A stretch of DNA of 64,000 nt from Brachypterus glaber (GCA_958510825.1 OY294054.1:14521390-14585389), one strand, 5' to 3'; shown: positions 10,650 through 22,198, counted from the stretch's first letter. Numbers and translations: made by a program. The notes: generated from the letters alone by a model not told the origin.

Positions 10650-12084
10650 TGTTCGCTAAACACAGTAATGCCGAAGATTACATTTTTTTTTGTCGAAGGA
10701 CCAAAAAATACACCGTGGGTATAAGTATACAATGAACTACAAAGCAGTCAAGTAGTATCTCGACTTCATAATTAGATGACATCGTTCTAAGTACAATTTG
10801 ATCTGACCATTCATACTGGTATTTAATTTTGACCGTCAAATGACCATTACCAGTGTTTAATTAATTTTAATTAAATTTAAGTTAATTTACTGTTTTGAGC
10901 TATTCATTGATTAATTTAGGTTAAGTATTACAATATGTGGCCAGTCACGCAAAAAAACTATCGTAAAGAAACAGACAAAATAAAGAAAATATTCATTAAA
11001 GGTTAAAAATACTATTTAATGTTTTTTTCTTTTTTCTTTAATTTTACATTTTCGTTTAAATTTTTTAAAAGTACTGTAAATCCTTTTTATCTAATTTTTT
11101 GTGTTTTTCTTGTACCTATTTTTTTATATTTGGTTTTTCTTTTTTGTAAAAATAATGATATGAAAAAATATTTTAAATATTAACATGAAACTAAACAATT
11201 TTTAAAATGTCGAATTAATTTTTCAAGATGGTGGATTTAATACTAGCTCAAAAAATTCATCCAATGTGTAACAGAGAATTTCTAAAAATACATTTTTTTT
11301 TAAATGTTGAACGAATTTTTCGAGATTGTAAAGATTGATTTTTGCTATTCCATCTCTAATTTTATCCCTTGTTTATTTATTCTATTGAAACAAAGAAATA
11401 TCCTTTAATGTACCTTTTATGTATGAGTATACAAAGTTCCACATAGTTTAGCATTAAATTGATCCTTTTCCCGAAAAAAGAGCCTGGTTCAATTAACATA
11501 TATTAATATTTAGTTCCAAAAACTGACAAATCTAATTTTTCAGTCGATAGGTTTTTAGGTTTTTACTAGTTAGTTTTAGATTTATATTTAGTGATTCTAC
11601 AGTATGTGCTATGTAAAAAGAATAGTTTTGCTGTTTGATTTATGAGCACTGAATCGATGTCTGGACGCGATGCGTCGGTCGTATAGCCAAAAACTGTGAA
11701 AGCCGGTCATACAGTTTTAAAGTCAAGAATAATCCAATCCAATCCAACTCCAGTATGGCTTTTCCCTTTGGGTATTTGGCCAGCTCGATATCTAGTATAA
11801 TTTTCGGACCACGCAAAACCGTCTCACTCTGTAGTAATGTTTGCGCAGACGCCAACTTATAAAAAATTATCTCTTTGAAATTCATAAAAAAATATCCACG
11901 TGTACAAGGAAATATATTGAATTTAAATTTAAAATCACATATTAATAATCACGAATCACTTAAACTTTACAATTAAACGAACACTTTCACGACATTACAT
12001 AAAATAAAAAATAAAATTAATCAAGTCCTGTGCATATCTATGATAGCGATGCTGATGCTGGGAAATATATCCGCCAAAGCGGCC
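10650..12084. other. AT-rich spacer
   Basis: No gene or shared repeat recognised. A minus-strand frame at 11640-11885 is 81 codons long but has no family resemblance and lies partly over a simple CAATC run near 11730. Confidence 0.4.
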
Positions 12085-12240
12085 ACATCCGTCCCTTACA
12101 AAGATCACGCTGCGACTGAAAAAAAAAGCAAGAGTAGTTGGTTCAGGTCATTCCTTGGATGGGTAACCCTTATATACCTATAATCGTGGCCGGCGATGTT
12201 TCGGAGGACACCTAAAGCGGGTGGTCTAGTCTATCACTAG
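12085..12240 (+). mobile_element. SINE fragment with 5S-rRNA-like head
   Basis: AGATCACGCTGCGACTG and, further on, CCTTGGATGGGTAACC resemble the internal promoter region of 5S rRNA, where TTGGATGGGTGACC is conserved. The following GTTTCGGAGGACACCTAAAG parallels CTCGGAGGGCACGTAAAG in the SINE at 10358-10635. A 5S-like head joined to a shared SINE tail would fit a SINE3-type element. The copy is diverged and neither end is clear. It is not a functional 5S gene. Confidence 0.45.
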
Positions 12241-13750
12241 AGACAACTGTTAACGTTATATGCGAGTTTATAGCAAGACAAAATTAACATATCAAATCTA
12301 TGAATTTTATTTCAGCGCATTTTATTGGTAAATCTTGTCTTGTCTCACTTTATAAGTTTGGCTCAATATTAAGCCAGGTGTTCGTAGTTGACAAACAATG
12401 AAAACACTTTGAACAAAAGGCTTAATAGTTGAATCATTGGTTTTGCCTAAAGTTCTCAAATATGTATTGGTAAACCTCAGTAGGAAAAGGAAGCTAAAGG
12501 GCTATGACAACAATTATTTTACTCTTTCCTGGCCTGTGTTAGTGCTAAAAAAAAACATTTGATTGCTGTCAGTTACTCGGTGTGTCTGGATCAATTGTGA
12601 TCACGATAAATCAAGAACGCTTTGAAATACAGGCTTAGGATTTTCCCCATAGTTTTTGCCCAAAGTTCTCGACTGGGATTGTTTTTGATAACAATAAAGG
12701 TGTGGGAAAGGGGTAAAAGAGGTTAATAATGTTATTTTGTGTTACAGTTCATCTATTATTTGTCTTAACACAGCTTTTCGTATACAGTACACTTTTCAAA
12801 ATGTGTCTATCATCTTTTGGAACTGGGTGAGCAACGAAAGCCATCAGTATTGCATTTTCTGTACTAGAACTGTTAAAGATGTTAGATAGTATGGAAATAA
12901 TATTGTAATAAAATGGAAATACGTATAATCGAATACACGTTACACACAAAGGATCATTTTTAGCATAACGAAAATCCAAAATGTACGTCCATTCTTTTTT
13001 TTAATATCGGTAACTGTAAAGTATAACAGGGTTAATGCAAAAATCATGATCATCAATATTATGTATCAATATACAAAAATACGAAATGTTTTTTGAAATC
13101 TGAGGAATGGCTTATATAGTTTAAGATATGCTGATTTCGAAAATCCAGGTTATTTAATACTACAGGCTATCCAAAACCAAGTACGATTTTAACAAATCAA
13201 ATCTGATTTGCCGCCGTCACACACAGGTAAAAAATTCCAAAAAAATCATGAAGCGTCGAAAGTTGAATATTTATAAACCTTATAGTGTCCTCTAAATGAT
13301 GTATATACATTTTCTTGAAAATGTTTGCGGTCTTGCTTAATCCTTTGAATGCTAGAAGACTCGAAAAGGTGGTAAAATGGGGTCCCCGAAAAATATATTT
13401 TTAACGTACCGAATCACACAAATTACATTTATTTCATTTAAATTAGTTTATTTTCACAGTTTTGCACAATTATTTACCAGCCTAAGAGTTAAAAAAAGAC
13501 TTTATCTGACATACGTCAACACTAAAAACTCTCTTCAATTTTCATTTAATCAAAATGTCATTTCATAAATTCTCATTTCTTTAAAAAAATAGGTATAACA
13601 TATTTTAAAGGCACTTTTTAAAGACTGTTCTCACCCCTTGGCCCCAGAATTATTGTGTATAACTATGAAAATAGCTTAGTCTGAATGTATTAAATGAAAT
13701 GTATATGACTCGGCAAGTTAAAAATAGATTTTTTGGTAGCTCATTGCCAT
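12241..13750. other. Gene-free spacer
   Basis: AT-rich sequence with no supported gene. It holds a few isolated phrases common in insect repeats (for example, a CAAGAACGCTTTGA-like phrase near 12612), but no element boundaries can be drawn. Confidence 0.4.
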
Positions 13751-14529
13751 CCCTGGTAGCAAAATAACATGACATTCACGTGAAAGTCACGTTAATATGT
13801 GACATGTGATGTTAAGATTGTAGTCTCATTTAACAAGAAGTTAGCATGGTGGGGATGTCCTAAGTCCGCCCCTAATAACATCACACAATGACATCCCGAA
13901 AATAACGTGTTTGTGACATCATAAATCCACATTCCTGTTATATCTAATATCTTATGGATGCCGTTACTGGTACTTTAATATTTAAATAATATTCTAGGAT
14001 ATTAGCTTTTTCTAAATTAAAACCATTAAAAACGCTATAACCCTATAAAAAAATCGGATTTAAAATCAATCAGTAATTGAAACAATCACAGATTGAAACA
14101 GATAGATTCTAAATACGAAATTGCAGATTAAGCGGAGAATATATTCCTTTAATCCGTGTCCGTGGTCTTGAGAAGCCCGGCAGAGCCCCCTATCCATTGG
14201 AAATCGTATAATGTGTATACAATTTCCTTATAATAATTTACTCTATCAACATCATCTTATATCGATTTTTTTGCTTCGAACGTCGGTGAGAAGCAAAATA
14301 ACATGACATTCACGTGAAAGTCACGTTAATATGTGACATGCGATATTTTCACAGCGTTGCTAAATATTTGTTATTAAATAACATGGTTGTCACGTCACAC
14401 GTATTACGTTGCAAATGTGATGTTAAATACATGTTATTTTTCAATATTATGTGATGTTATGATTTAGTTTAAAAATACACCCAAAAGTGATGTTAATTTC
14501 TTGTGATATAACATCCCTTGCTACCTGGG
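13751..14529. mobile_element. 779-bp MITE with CCCAGGTAGCAA ends, copy 1
   Basis: The ends are CCCTGGTAGCAA and TTGCTACCTGGG. The terminal block AACATGACATTCACGTGAAA recurs inside at about 14299. Copy 2 (46949-47727) is also 779 bp and nearly identical by eye, differing in scattered bases and small indels, so both are young. The flank AT here and TA at copy 2 suggest a 2-bp target duplication. No coding sequence. Confidence 0.9.
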
Positions 14530-14756
14530 ATGGCTTTTAGAGTTTCTAGCACCCAAAGGAACCGAATCCGGAGTCTAGCAATTTGAAAATAGCTTAATTT
14601 GAATGTACTTTAAGACATATATAAAATATCGCCGGGAGCAAATAATGAAATAAAAATGGTCACCAGCTCTCCGACTATATCGAATTAGAGTTTAATGTTG
14701 CTATTATTAGCAACAATAGTAATAGTAATATTACAAAATCAGTTTTTGAAATTTGT

Positions 14757-14771
14757 TCTTTTTTTTTTTTT

Positions 14772-14805
<34 letters not shown>
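14757..14805. repeat. Poly(T) tract
   Basis: About 47 of 49 bases are T. It is followed shortly by CTGAATCACCCTCTATAG, a decayed version of the CAGGGTGATTCAG end seen in other MITEs here. It may be the A-tail of a minus-strand retroposon, but no body is recognised. Confidence 0.7.
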
Positions 14806-15199
14806 CAAAATTTATATTATTTTTTAACCTATTCCTGAATCACCCTCTATAGGTACATATTGGAACTCAAGATCTAACTTATTATTGTAACTTACAATTT
14901 GCAACTGACGCAAATGAATATGGATAGGGTTAAAGTGGTTTTATATATTCAGTGAAAAGTAGGTATACATTTTAGTACAGCATCTTGCTTTTATAGTTGA
15001 TTTTACGAGATTTATCGTTAAGTTTCGATATAAACTTGTATTAGATAAATTATTCAATTTTGTTTTATATTGTCCGGCATAAAATAAAACAAATTATAAA
15101 GATAGGTAGTGTTTTCTTTGTATACTCTTTACTGTGAATAGTATATTGTGTTTTTTCCTCGATATACTTCCCAAAATATTTCTTTTAGCTTTCTTCTTT

Positions 15200-15313
15200 T
15201 AGGTCATTTTGGAGTGTTACGCCCATTTTAATGGTATAGGAAAATAGCGTTACATGGGGGGGTGGGGGTCCAAAATGATCAAAATTTGCGTTACGTAATA
15301 CTTGAACGTTCCC
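15200..15313. mobile_element. Partial element ending in TACTTGAACGTTCCC
   Basis: A stretch with GTTACGCCCATTTTAATGG and a G-run leads to GCGTTACGTAATACTTGAAC and then GTTCCC, the same terminus as the neighbouring palindrome. The two ends meet at 15306-15326 and make a short local hairpin. Only one end is identified. Confidence 0.5.
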
Positions 15314-15318
15314 TCTAA

Positions 15319-15558
15319 GGGAACGTTCAAGAATTACGCAAAATGTACCAAAATTCATACACTTCATACCTCGGTTCTAGCCTTAATAAAAGCTGTAGAG
15401 ATTTCATATTTTGGCTCCCCCCCCCTCCCCCCAACACACCCCCTATTAGAGGGGTAGCCAAAATATGGAATCACTATAATCTATAATAACGCGAGAACCG
15501 GGGTATGAAATGTATGAATTTTGGTACAATTTGCGTTACGTAATACTTGAACGTTTCC
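15319..15558. mobile_element. Palindromic element around a C-rich loop
   Basis: The left arm starts GGGAACGTTCAAGAATTACG. The right arm is its imperfect reverse complement and ends GTACTTGAACGTTTCC-like. The shared arm text includes TACCAAAATTCATACA and AGAACCG near the middle. The loop (15417-15433) is a run of C. A minus-strand frame that crosses the right arm is a by-product. Confidence 0.7.
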
Positions 15559-17113
15559 TAAGACACTAAACTTTATTTTGGAATGATGTATTTTTACATA
15601 ATTAAACTCCTTTTGTTTTTTTGACATGAGTAGTGTGGTAGTTTTACATAAAACTGTAAGCATTATTTTACACCAGTTTGTAGAGTGTAGGGTGGTTTTA
15701 AAATTTTGTTAATTTATAAACAATCGTACAATAATCTTTGAGCTGTAAAGCCGTGAAGAGCATAATAAAAAGGTTCGCAAAAATTGATACTTTTTACGCA
15801 TACGACATCTGTTATAAATTTTACAATACATATGGGGATATGAAATTGAAATATCGTTTCAATGCTTATATTTCGCACATCAATCATTTACAATATATAC
15901 AATATATTGTTAAATAAACCAACACATATACACGTGTTTATACGGGCCATTCTTTAGAAATCGTAGCCGGTGAACGCTTTTATTTAATTGATGTTTAAAA
16001 TGCCTAGCCTTCTTGAATAAATTTAATAGCTAATTTTAGGCATTAATGTAATAAAAGTTTCTGTGTAAAAATTAACAAGGTTCAGCGGTATAAAATTATT
16101 ATATTCAATTGGATTTACAGCATTAAAATAATAGTAGTAAAAAATAAAATGAACTTTTTTTTAAAGTAAAAAAAAAATCTGAAATATATTAAAAATTAAC
16201 TCCAATGAAATTTTTTGTCATGCGACCTTGTTTTTATCGAAACTCGATTTTTCTTAAAAACATCCCAATCCTGGGTAAGAAACGTATGATTCAGATTTAT
16301 AAACTTTCAGCAGTCTCGCGATAAGAATTTTTTTTTAACGGTTTTTTCTTGCGAAAAAAATATTTTTCAATAAAAAATCCTAAAATTAAAAAAATAATAG
16401 GAAAATAAGTTTTTAACTTTGCATATTTTATTTGTCATGAAAAATGTTGAATTATAATGCTGTATCCTTTCTTTCGATAATGGATGGAGAAAGAATGACC
16501 CATACAAGAAAATTTCTAATAGTGGAAATAAATAAAAAATACTGTCCTATAACTCTAATAAAATATGTAAAAAGATAAATAACAAACAGCTAGTAATTTT
16601 GACCCTACCGAGTTTGACGCCCCCTGGCTGTGTTACTTTATTTATAGATAATCCCCTTATATATAAAAAAATATTAGAAAAAGTTGATAAAAATGTGCCT
16701 AGGGTGCAGAGAAATTATTATCAGATAATATTTTCTTTGCGATTTAATATACTCTCTGATATATAAAATCTTTTTCTGCTACCTAATTAAGTGCTAGATT
16801 ATATATTATAAATCGTCGTCAATAATTGTTTACTTAACAACCTCGTTTATTATTAACCGCTGTTATTCATTGTTTATTGACGACGATCAATAAAGAAAAA
16901 AAAACTAAGAAAACTATTAAAACTATGTCAAAATAATTTTTAAACAATAATTTTGCTGATTTTTGGAGGTACTAGGTATATTTAGGTGGTAGGAAAAATA
17001 TTATATGTATGTATCACGTATGCGACTTAAGTGTTCATGACGTGTTCATGACGTGCGTAACATTCGCGTTAGTCACGGTTAGGGAATTATGTTTATACTT
17101 AAAATTCCTTTTT
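15559..17113. other. AT-rich spacer
   Basis: No gene found. GTGTTCATGAC is duplicated in tandem near 17031-17054, creating adjacent TGACGT-like words of unknown meaning. The rest is AT-rich and unclassified. Confidence 0.4.
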
Positions 17114-17117
17114 TTAA

Positions 17118-17266
17118 CACGTTCGCTGCCGCCTATATAAATAAACACTTATCCCAGGAGCCAGACTACTTTTTTGCAATGTTATTTAAGTCTACAGTGA
17201 GCCAGGCGGGCTCTCGGCATTGAATATGAGTAGGACCCGCCGGGCGGGTTGTCGGCAGCGAACGTG
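17118..17266. mobile_element. TTAA-flanked MITE (piggyBac type), 149 bp, GC-rich
   Basis: TTAA at 17114-17117 is followed by CACGTTCGCTGCCG. The element ends CGGCAGCGAACGTG, followed by TTAA at 17267-17270. The TTAA duplication and the short perfect TIRs are as expected for piggyBac-mobilised elements. The interior contains a CCCGCCGGGCGGG palindrome. A diverged end GGGCAGCGAATGTGTTAA is at 19264-19281. Confidence 0.8.
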
Positions 17267-17751
17267 TTAAGTTAAGAGCAGAAAGCGTTGTTTCTGGAAA
17301 AATTAACTTAAGTTTGTATCATTATGCTTTTCTTTAAAGAAAAGTTTGCCTTTTTTTGCACTATTTCACGTGTTTATAAGGAACTATAAAATAAAGAAAT
17401 TTAATTTGAAATTGCTCTTACTATAATTAAGATACATCTGTATGTAGGACCTACATTGTAGATACTTATTTTTTGATCACCCTGTACATGAGAACATGTC
17501 GAAGTGCTTAGATCCCAAAGCCTTTCGGGCGAATTGTTCACGTTCAAAACTTAAAATGGACCGATACAACAACCATGCTAATGTACAGTAGGTATACCTT
17601 TACATTTTAACCAGCTTAGATATATCCTCTTTATTTTTGAAACGCCTAAAGTAAAACCCTATTTATATAAGAGCGTGACTCTTCATCGATGACAACACTA
17701 CGCAGTTCTGACCGATGACTAAGAACAGATTGAAAACGACAATGGTTAAAA

Positions 17752-17765
17752 ATATAATAATAGTA

Positions 17766-17796
<31 letters not shown>

Positions 17797-18480
17797 ACAA
17801 CTTTATTTTCATTAATTAAAATTGAGTTTACAACATCACAAACAATCTCAAATACGAAAAAACGTCATAAATAAATAAATTTCAAAGTACATATTTACAT
17901 TTAAAGTTTGTTTCCATAAATTCTTTAAAAGAGTAAGGTTCAAAGCTAATTAATAAGGAGAATACAAGACTTTTAAATTTTTTACATTACATTTACAAAT
18001 TTTCGGGTAACTTATTAAACACGGACATACCCGCATAATAACACCCTTTGTCGGATATAACCGATATCTAGGAAAGTTGTAATTTAGGTTTCTTGTACTT
18101 GAACCCCTCATTTGTTGAAAGAGGTGGCTATTTTTAAAAACAAAAAACAAAAGTTCATAGATGTATACCCTTGCCACTGTCAAGATATTGTTTCTTTTAA
18201 AATGTCAGCTACACGATTTACTATATTGAAGTCCTAGCATAGTTCTTACAGTGCGTTTCTGAACTGCAAAAATTTCGATTTTTATACACTGACCCCAGAA
18301 AATTATGCCCTACTTTAAGACTGACTAAAAATTTGAGTAGTAGACAATTTTTAAGGTATCTAGAGTCACATATGGTTTAAGCAATCTAAGTGAATACAGG
18401 GCAGTATTTAATTTCCTCCACATGATTATTCCAACTAAGTTTTTCATCTAGTACCAAACCTAAAAATTTGGTGTTTTAAA
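17752..18480 (-). mobile_element. 5'-truncated LINE (jockey/I-like), minus strand
   Basis: Read on the minus strand, the element starts inside the end of a reverse transcriptase ORF near 18480, runs through the C-terminal region and 3' UTR, and finishes in a TTA-type simple tail (17752-17795 on plus). A trinucleotide tail and 5' truncation are typical of several LINE clades. Stop codons and frameshifts show that it is dead. Confidence 0.75.
17950..18480 (-). pseudogene. LINE ORF2 C-terminal remnant
   Basis: On the minus strand the phrase KFLGLVLDEKLSWNNHVE (about 18425-18480) matches the conserved region just after the reverse transcriptase palm in jockey-like LINEs. After several stops, a frame beginning MTVARVYIYELLFFV and continuing through an RNLNYNFPRYRLYPTKG stretch matches the usual C-terminal block (a tyrosine-rich segment, then an Arg/Asn-rich segment near basic residues). 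The catalytic domain is absent because of 5' truncation. It cannot be functional. The exact clade is not determined. Confidence 0.75.
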
Positions 18481-19290
18481 ATCAAAATACCGCGTTTTAA
18501 TTTATACCGCCATACGGTGGCGCCTCCTATACATTTTTAATCAAAGCGCCCCACCAATAAAAAAGTCGTTCAAATAAAATGTCTGGTTATCGACCCATCG
18601 TCAAAAAAATCCAAACGTAACGAATGTGTGTGTTAAAATTGTTACAAAAGATTCTTTAGTAAAAGAATTATTAGTATTATTATTGGTCAATCAATTAAAA
18701 TTAAGTAGTGTCGGTCGCGCAGATAATACCGCGAATGTTAAAGTCATCAAGATTTTATTTGAGCGTGAAAACATCGAATCCGCCTGTTGGAGGAAATTGG
18801 CGCAAACATCCAGCCATAGGATTGTGCAGAACAGAAGAACCTGGGGTAAAATTAACCTACAGGATAGTCTCGGTGGGTCATTTAGTCCCCTGTCGATTTA
18901 ATACCCACAAAAGGGTCCCTTTCACCGAATTGCACGTAAGCCAACAGAATTTCGTTCTTAGTCGTTTCTATCACCCTAACGTGATCTTTCTCTCTTCTGT
19001 AATGTGGAGTTTACTCGTTAAAAAGGGGCCCCCATTTTAATTGGTGGAGAGGATTTGATATCCTTTTGATTCCACCTATTAATTGCGGGCCTCGTTCGAA
19101 ATGGATTCAGCTACAATTTTACTACTTCAGAGATATTCCTTTAAACTTAACATTTTATATCACACAACACATTAAGCTTCAAACGGAGCGCAAAAGATGC
19201 CATAGTTCGAAATTAAATTATCAGAAAAACACTTCTGAAAAGCGAAGACCTCTGGCGCGTGATGGGCAGCGAATGTGTTAAGCTTTAGTG
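18481..19290. other. GC-richer island of unknown nature
   Basis: This 0.8-kb stretch is less AT-rich than its flanks and contains GCGCC, CCGCC and GGGGCCCCC patches. Two overlapping plus-strand frames (18626-18901 and 18708-19040) exist, but neither resembles a known protein and having both open is not expected of a gene. It ends with GGGCAGCGAATGTGTTAA, a decayed version of the 17.1-kb MITE end. It may be the remains of a larger element or of an LTR. I could not find paired LTRs or a primer-binding site. Confidence 0.35.
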
Positions 19291-20340
19291 CTTTCATTAA
19301 ACACCCTAATTAAATTAAATATGGTTAAACACCACATTTTTTATTTTTCTTTTTTTAATTTCGGAATCCCGATCGATAAAACTGTTATATTCTACAGGGT
19401 GATCCAGAATTCCCGCCGTCGTCAATCCGATATCGTAGGTATAACTGATAAGCAGAGGATTTAAAGGCGTATAGAAACTGAATTAAACCGTGTACCACCG
19501 GGGGCCCACGTCGTCGTTTTAATAAATCTATGTTTTTTTTATGCCAGAAAACTGCTTATTTCAACATTTGGTTACTTAATCATGAAACAAGAAGTTTTGT
19601 GTCTTAAATTAAGTCTTGAAACTTAATTTTGTCTTGAATTGTATCTAAACTTTTACTGACAGTGAATATTAAAAATTGATTTTTGACTCAATTGTTTATA
19701 AAATTCTTGACATAAGCGCAATAAATCTTGATTTCTTGGTTCACGTGAAATACTTTTTACTATCTTCTGAGACCATAATCTTTTACTTATAATACAATAG
19801 TTTTTTTAGCCCGCAATTTTCAGTATATTAACACCCCCCACCCCTTTTATATAAATAATTTAAATTACTACTAAACTGAATTCCCTTAAAAATTAGTGCT
19901 TGCTACATTTGATGATGGACGCTTCATATTGATCCCGTGCAAGATAAGTTCTTGAATGCATAATTTATACAAAATTATTCAGAAAAAAAATTAACTCCTT
20001 TTGTATTTTATGGCACATTATATACTTGCATTGTCATTCTGTACGTCACATTTCAAAAAGCCCTTCCAATTATCCTCGCGCTCAAATTATACACTCCTCA
20101 ATGAGGAGTCCTTATTTCTTAGACATAAATTTAATGAGTCCGTTCCGCACTTTTCACAATACACTGAGCACATACAATATAGAAGTTCAAAGCTATTATA
20201 TACGTATACATATATACATATTATATGTCTAAGCAGAGTTTTCTATGTACATCGAATATCATGTGAATCAGATAGATAGTTTTTAGGAAATTGCAATCGA
20301 TTTGTGACATTTGCATAAACGTACACATACGAGGGGCTGA
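19291..20340. other. AT-rich spacer with a MITE end
   Basis: ACAGGGTGATCCAGAATTCC at 19396 is one end of the CAGGGTGAT-type repeats. No matching right end is seen. The plus-strand frames at 20001-20279 overlap each other and resemble nothing known. Confidence 0.4.
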
Positions 20341-20362
20341 CCGAGTCTGAAATTTGTACAAA

Positions 20363-20449
20363 AGAGTTCCTTTTTGCAAAGAGTTCCTCAGAGTTCCTTC
20401 GGAGTTCCTCGGAGTTCCTCCGTTCCTCCTGTTCCTTAAGAGTTCCTCT
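20363..20449 (+). repeat. GAGTTCCTC minisatellite, block A
   Basis: Roughly nine imperfect 9-10-bp units of GAGTTCCTC. It begins with CTGAAATTTGTACAAAAGAG, which also starts block B at about 20934, so the two blocks derive from one sequence that was duplicated. Open frames across it on both strands are products of the repeat. Confidence 0.8.
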
Positions 20450-20532
20450 CTGGAAGGGGTAATTTTTGGCAAATAAGCCGTAGAACTTACCGCGCTATGC
20501 AAGCACTACTGCCAATAAGGCACCCTCAAAAA

Positions 20533-20866
20533 AAAGCTTTGTCCCTGGCGGTTTCAACCAAACTTGGCGCCCCTACAAAAAAAAAGTGTGCGCCCAAAAA
20601 ATACCTAAAGAAGCTTTGTCCCTGACGGTTACTACCAGACTTGGCGCGCCCCTTCAAATGAAAAATGGCGGGCGCCCCAAATTTACCTTTTCAAGAAAAA
20701 AAAGCTTTATCCCTGACGGTTTCTACCAAACTTGGCGCCCCTTCGAACAAACATTGGCGCCCCCAAAATTTTCAAGAATAAATGCTTTGTCCCTGAACAA
20801 AAAAGCTTTGTCCCTGACGGTTTCTACCCTTCAAAAAAAAGTTAAGTTGGCGCCCACAGGTAGGAT
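20533..20866 (+). repeat. Tandem repeat of AAGCTTTGTCCCTGACGG units
   Basis: Five units start at about 20534, 20611, 20702, 20781 and 20803, each with CTTTGTCCCTGACGGTTTCT and most followed by CAAACTTGGCGCCCC. Unit length varies from about 22 to 100 bp. The array sits between the two minisatellite blocks. Confidence 0.75.
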
Positions 20867-20950
20867 GTTTTGATAATCTAGTTTGAAAATAAAAACGTTA
20901 ATCCGCATGGGTAATAAATAATAATTGTTTAGACTGAAATTTGTACAAAA

Positions 20951-21094
20951 GAGTTCCTTTTTGCAAAGAGTTCCTCGGAGTTCCTCCGGAGTTCCTAGGA
21001 GTTCCTCGAGAGTTCCTCAGAGTTCCTCGGAGTTCCTCCAGAGTTCTTCAGAGTTCCTCCTGAGTTCCTTTGGCTTGTACAAAGGAGTTCCTCG
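20951..21094 (+). repeat. GAGTTCCTC minisatellite, block B
   Basis: About a dozen GAGTTCCTC-like units. A second GGCTTGTACAAAGGAGTTCC start at about 21071 suggests repeated slippage of the same leader. A 66-codon Ser/Pro-rich frame over it is repeat-derived. Confidence 0.8.
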
Positions 21095-21165
21095 CGTACA
21101 CATACTATTTGATAGTATTTATTAAAATGATAGTTGTTAGGAAAATATTTGTTTTATTATTAAAA

Positions 21166-21306
21166 CTATTCTTCTTCTCCTTCTTTTTCGTCTTCTTGTC
21201 CCTATTCATCTCCTTTTTATTTTCTACTTCTTCTTCTAATTTTTCTTCTTATTTTTCTGTTTCCTCCTCATCTTCTTCTTCTTTACCTTTTTCTTCTTCT
21301 CTTTCA
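21166..21306 (+). repeat. Polypyrimidine (CTT-rich) tract
   Basis: About 140 bp almost entirely of C and T, with CTTCTT and TTCCTC units. Purine/pyrimidine strand asymmetry of this length can form triplex structures. The Ser/Phe-rich frame across it is an artefact. Confidence 0.75.
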
Positions 21307-22150
21307 GAGATTCCATGTCCAATAAACTACAAATATCTTGCTTTTATTGGATAAAAAGAAAGACCGGTCAAATCATAGTTTTGTATATTTTTGGGCTGAA
21401 AAGGAGGTCATTAGTTTTTATGGTTATTTCCCGGTATCCACCAGGATATTTTATTTTCAAATTTTCTTTTATAAAAAAAATTGAAAAATCTGGATACCGT
21501 CAAATTAAAGTTGAAGGGCCTTTACGAAAAACCATGATATTTCAAGAACGTTTTGACTTAAAAACTTTAAATTTAGACAAAGAGTTTCTATGCGGCAATA
21601 AACATTTTTATGCCTCTATATCAAAGCGTTCTTGACATATTGAAGTGTAAAGTTTATTCACTTGCAGCTCTACACCGGCTTAAATAGCCAGTGGCTATAG
21701 ATGACCGTTTCTTAATTGCTTAAAATTAGATCTAATTATTCTACAGGCTTAAGTTTTAAAGAGCAAAAAATAAAACGTTTTTATTAGCATACAATATAGT
21801 ATATTACATAACTAGTGTGGAAAGTGACATATTTCACGCGAGTGGGAAGGTTTACGAACGTCAGTTTGCTAATTAAATTAGATTTCTTTAGATATGTTCC
21901 CATATAAAACAGTCAAATTGTACTGTTTTACGATGTCATAAGAAAAACACGGAGTATTTTGATGCTTTTTATGAAATGTAAGGTAACTAAATCAAAAATG
22001 AAGTAATTTTTATAAAATCTAGACATAAATAAAATATTCCAAGTTATATTTTGGTCAAACTAGTAAGGTTGTAGCTATAGTTTCTATTTTTGACATGAAA
22101 AACAGAAATATTTGGACTGAAAAACATAATATATATGATAAAAGGCTGTA
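21307..22150. other. AT-rich spacer with a decayed repeat end
   Basis: AGTATATTACATAACTAGTG at 21797-21816 resembles the start of the 52.3/62.0/62.7-kb repeat (TAGTATATTTTATAACTAGT). Otherwise nothing is recognised. Confidence 0.4.
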
Positions 22151-22198
22151 ACATACGTGAAATTAGGCAAACCTACATACGTGAAATTAGGCAAACCT
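22151..22198. repeat. Exact 24-bp tandem duplication
   Basis: ACATACGTGAAATTAGGCAA plus ACCT occurs twice back to back (22151-22174 and 22175-22198), followed by a partial third start (ACATAC). On the minus strand it reads VGLPNFTY twice. Confidence 0.85.

Noticed and set aside
12085..12175. 5S rRNA gene
   Set aside because: Only the internal promoter-like region resembles 5S rRNA. The outer stems are missing and the downstream text matches a SINE tail.
20221..21354. Overlapping Ser/Pro- and Arg/Asn-rich open frames
   Set aside because: They follow the minisatellite units and the CTT tract and are open on both strands. There is no evidence of selection.
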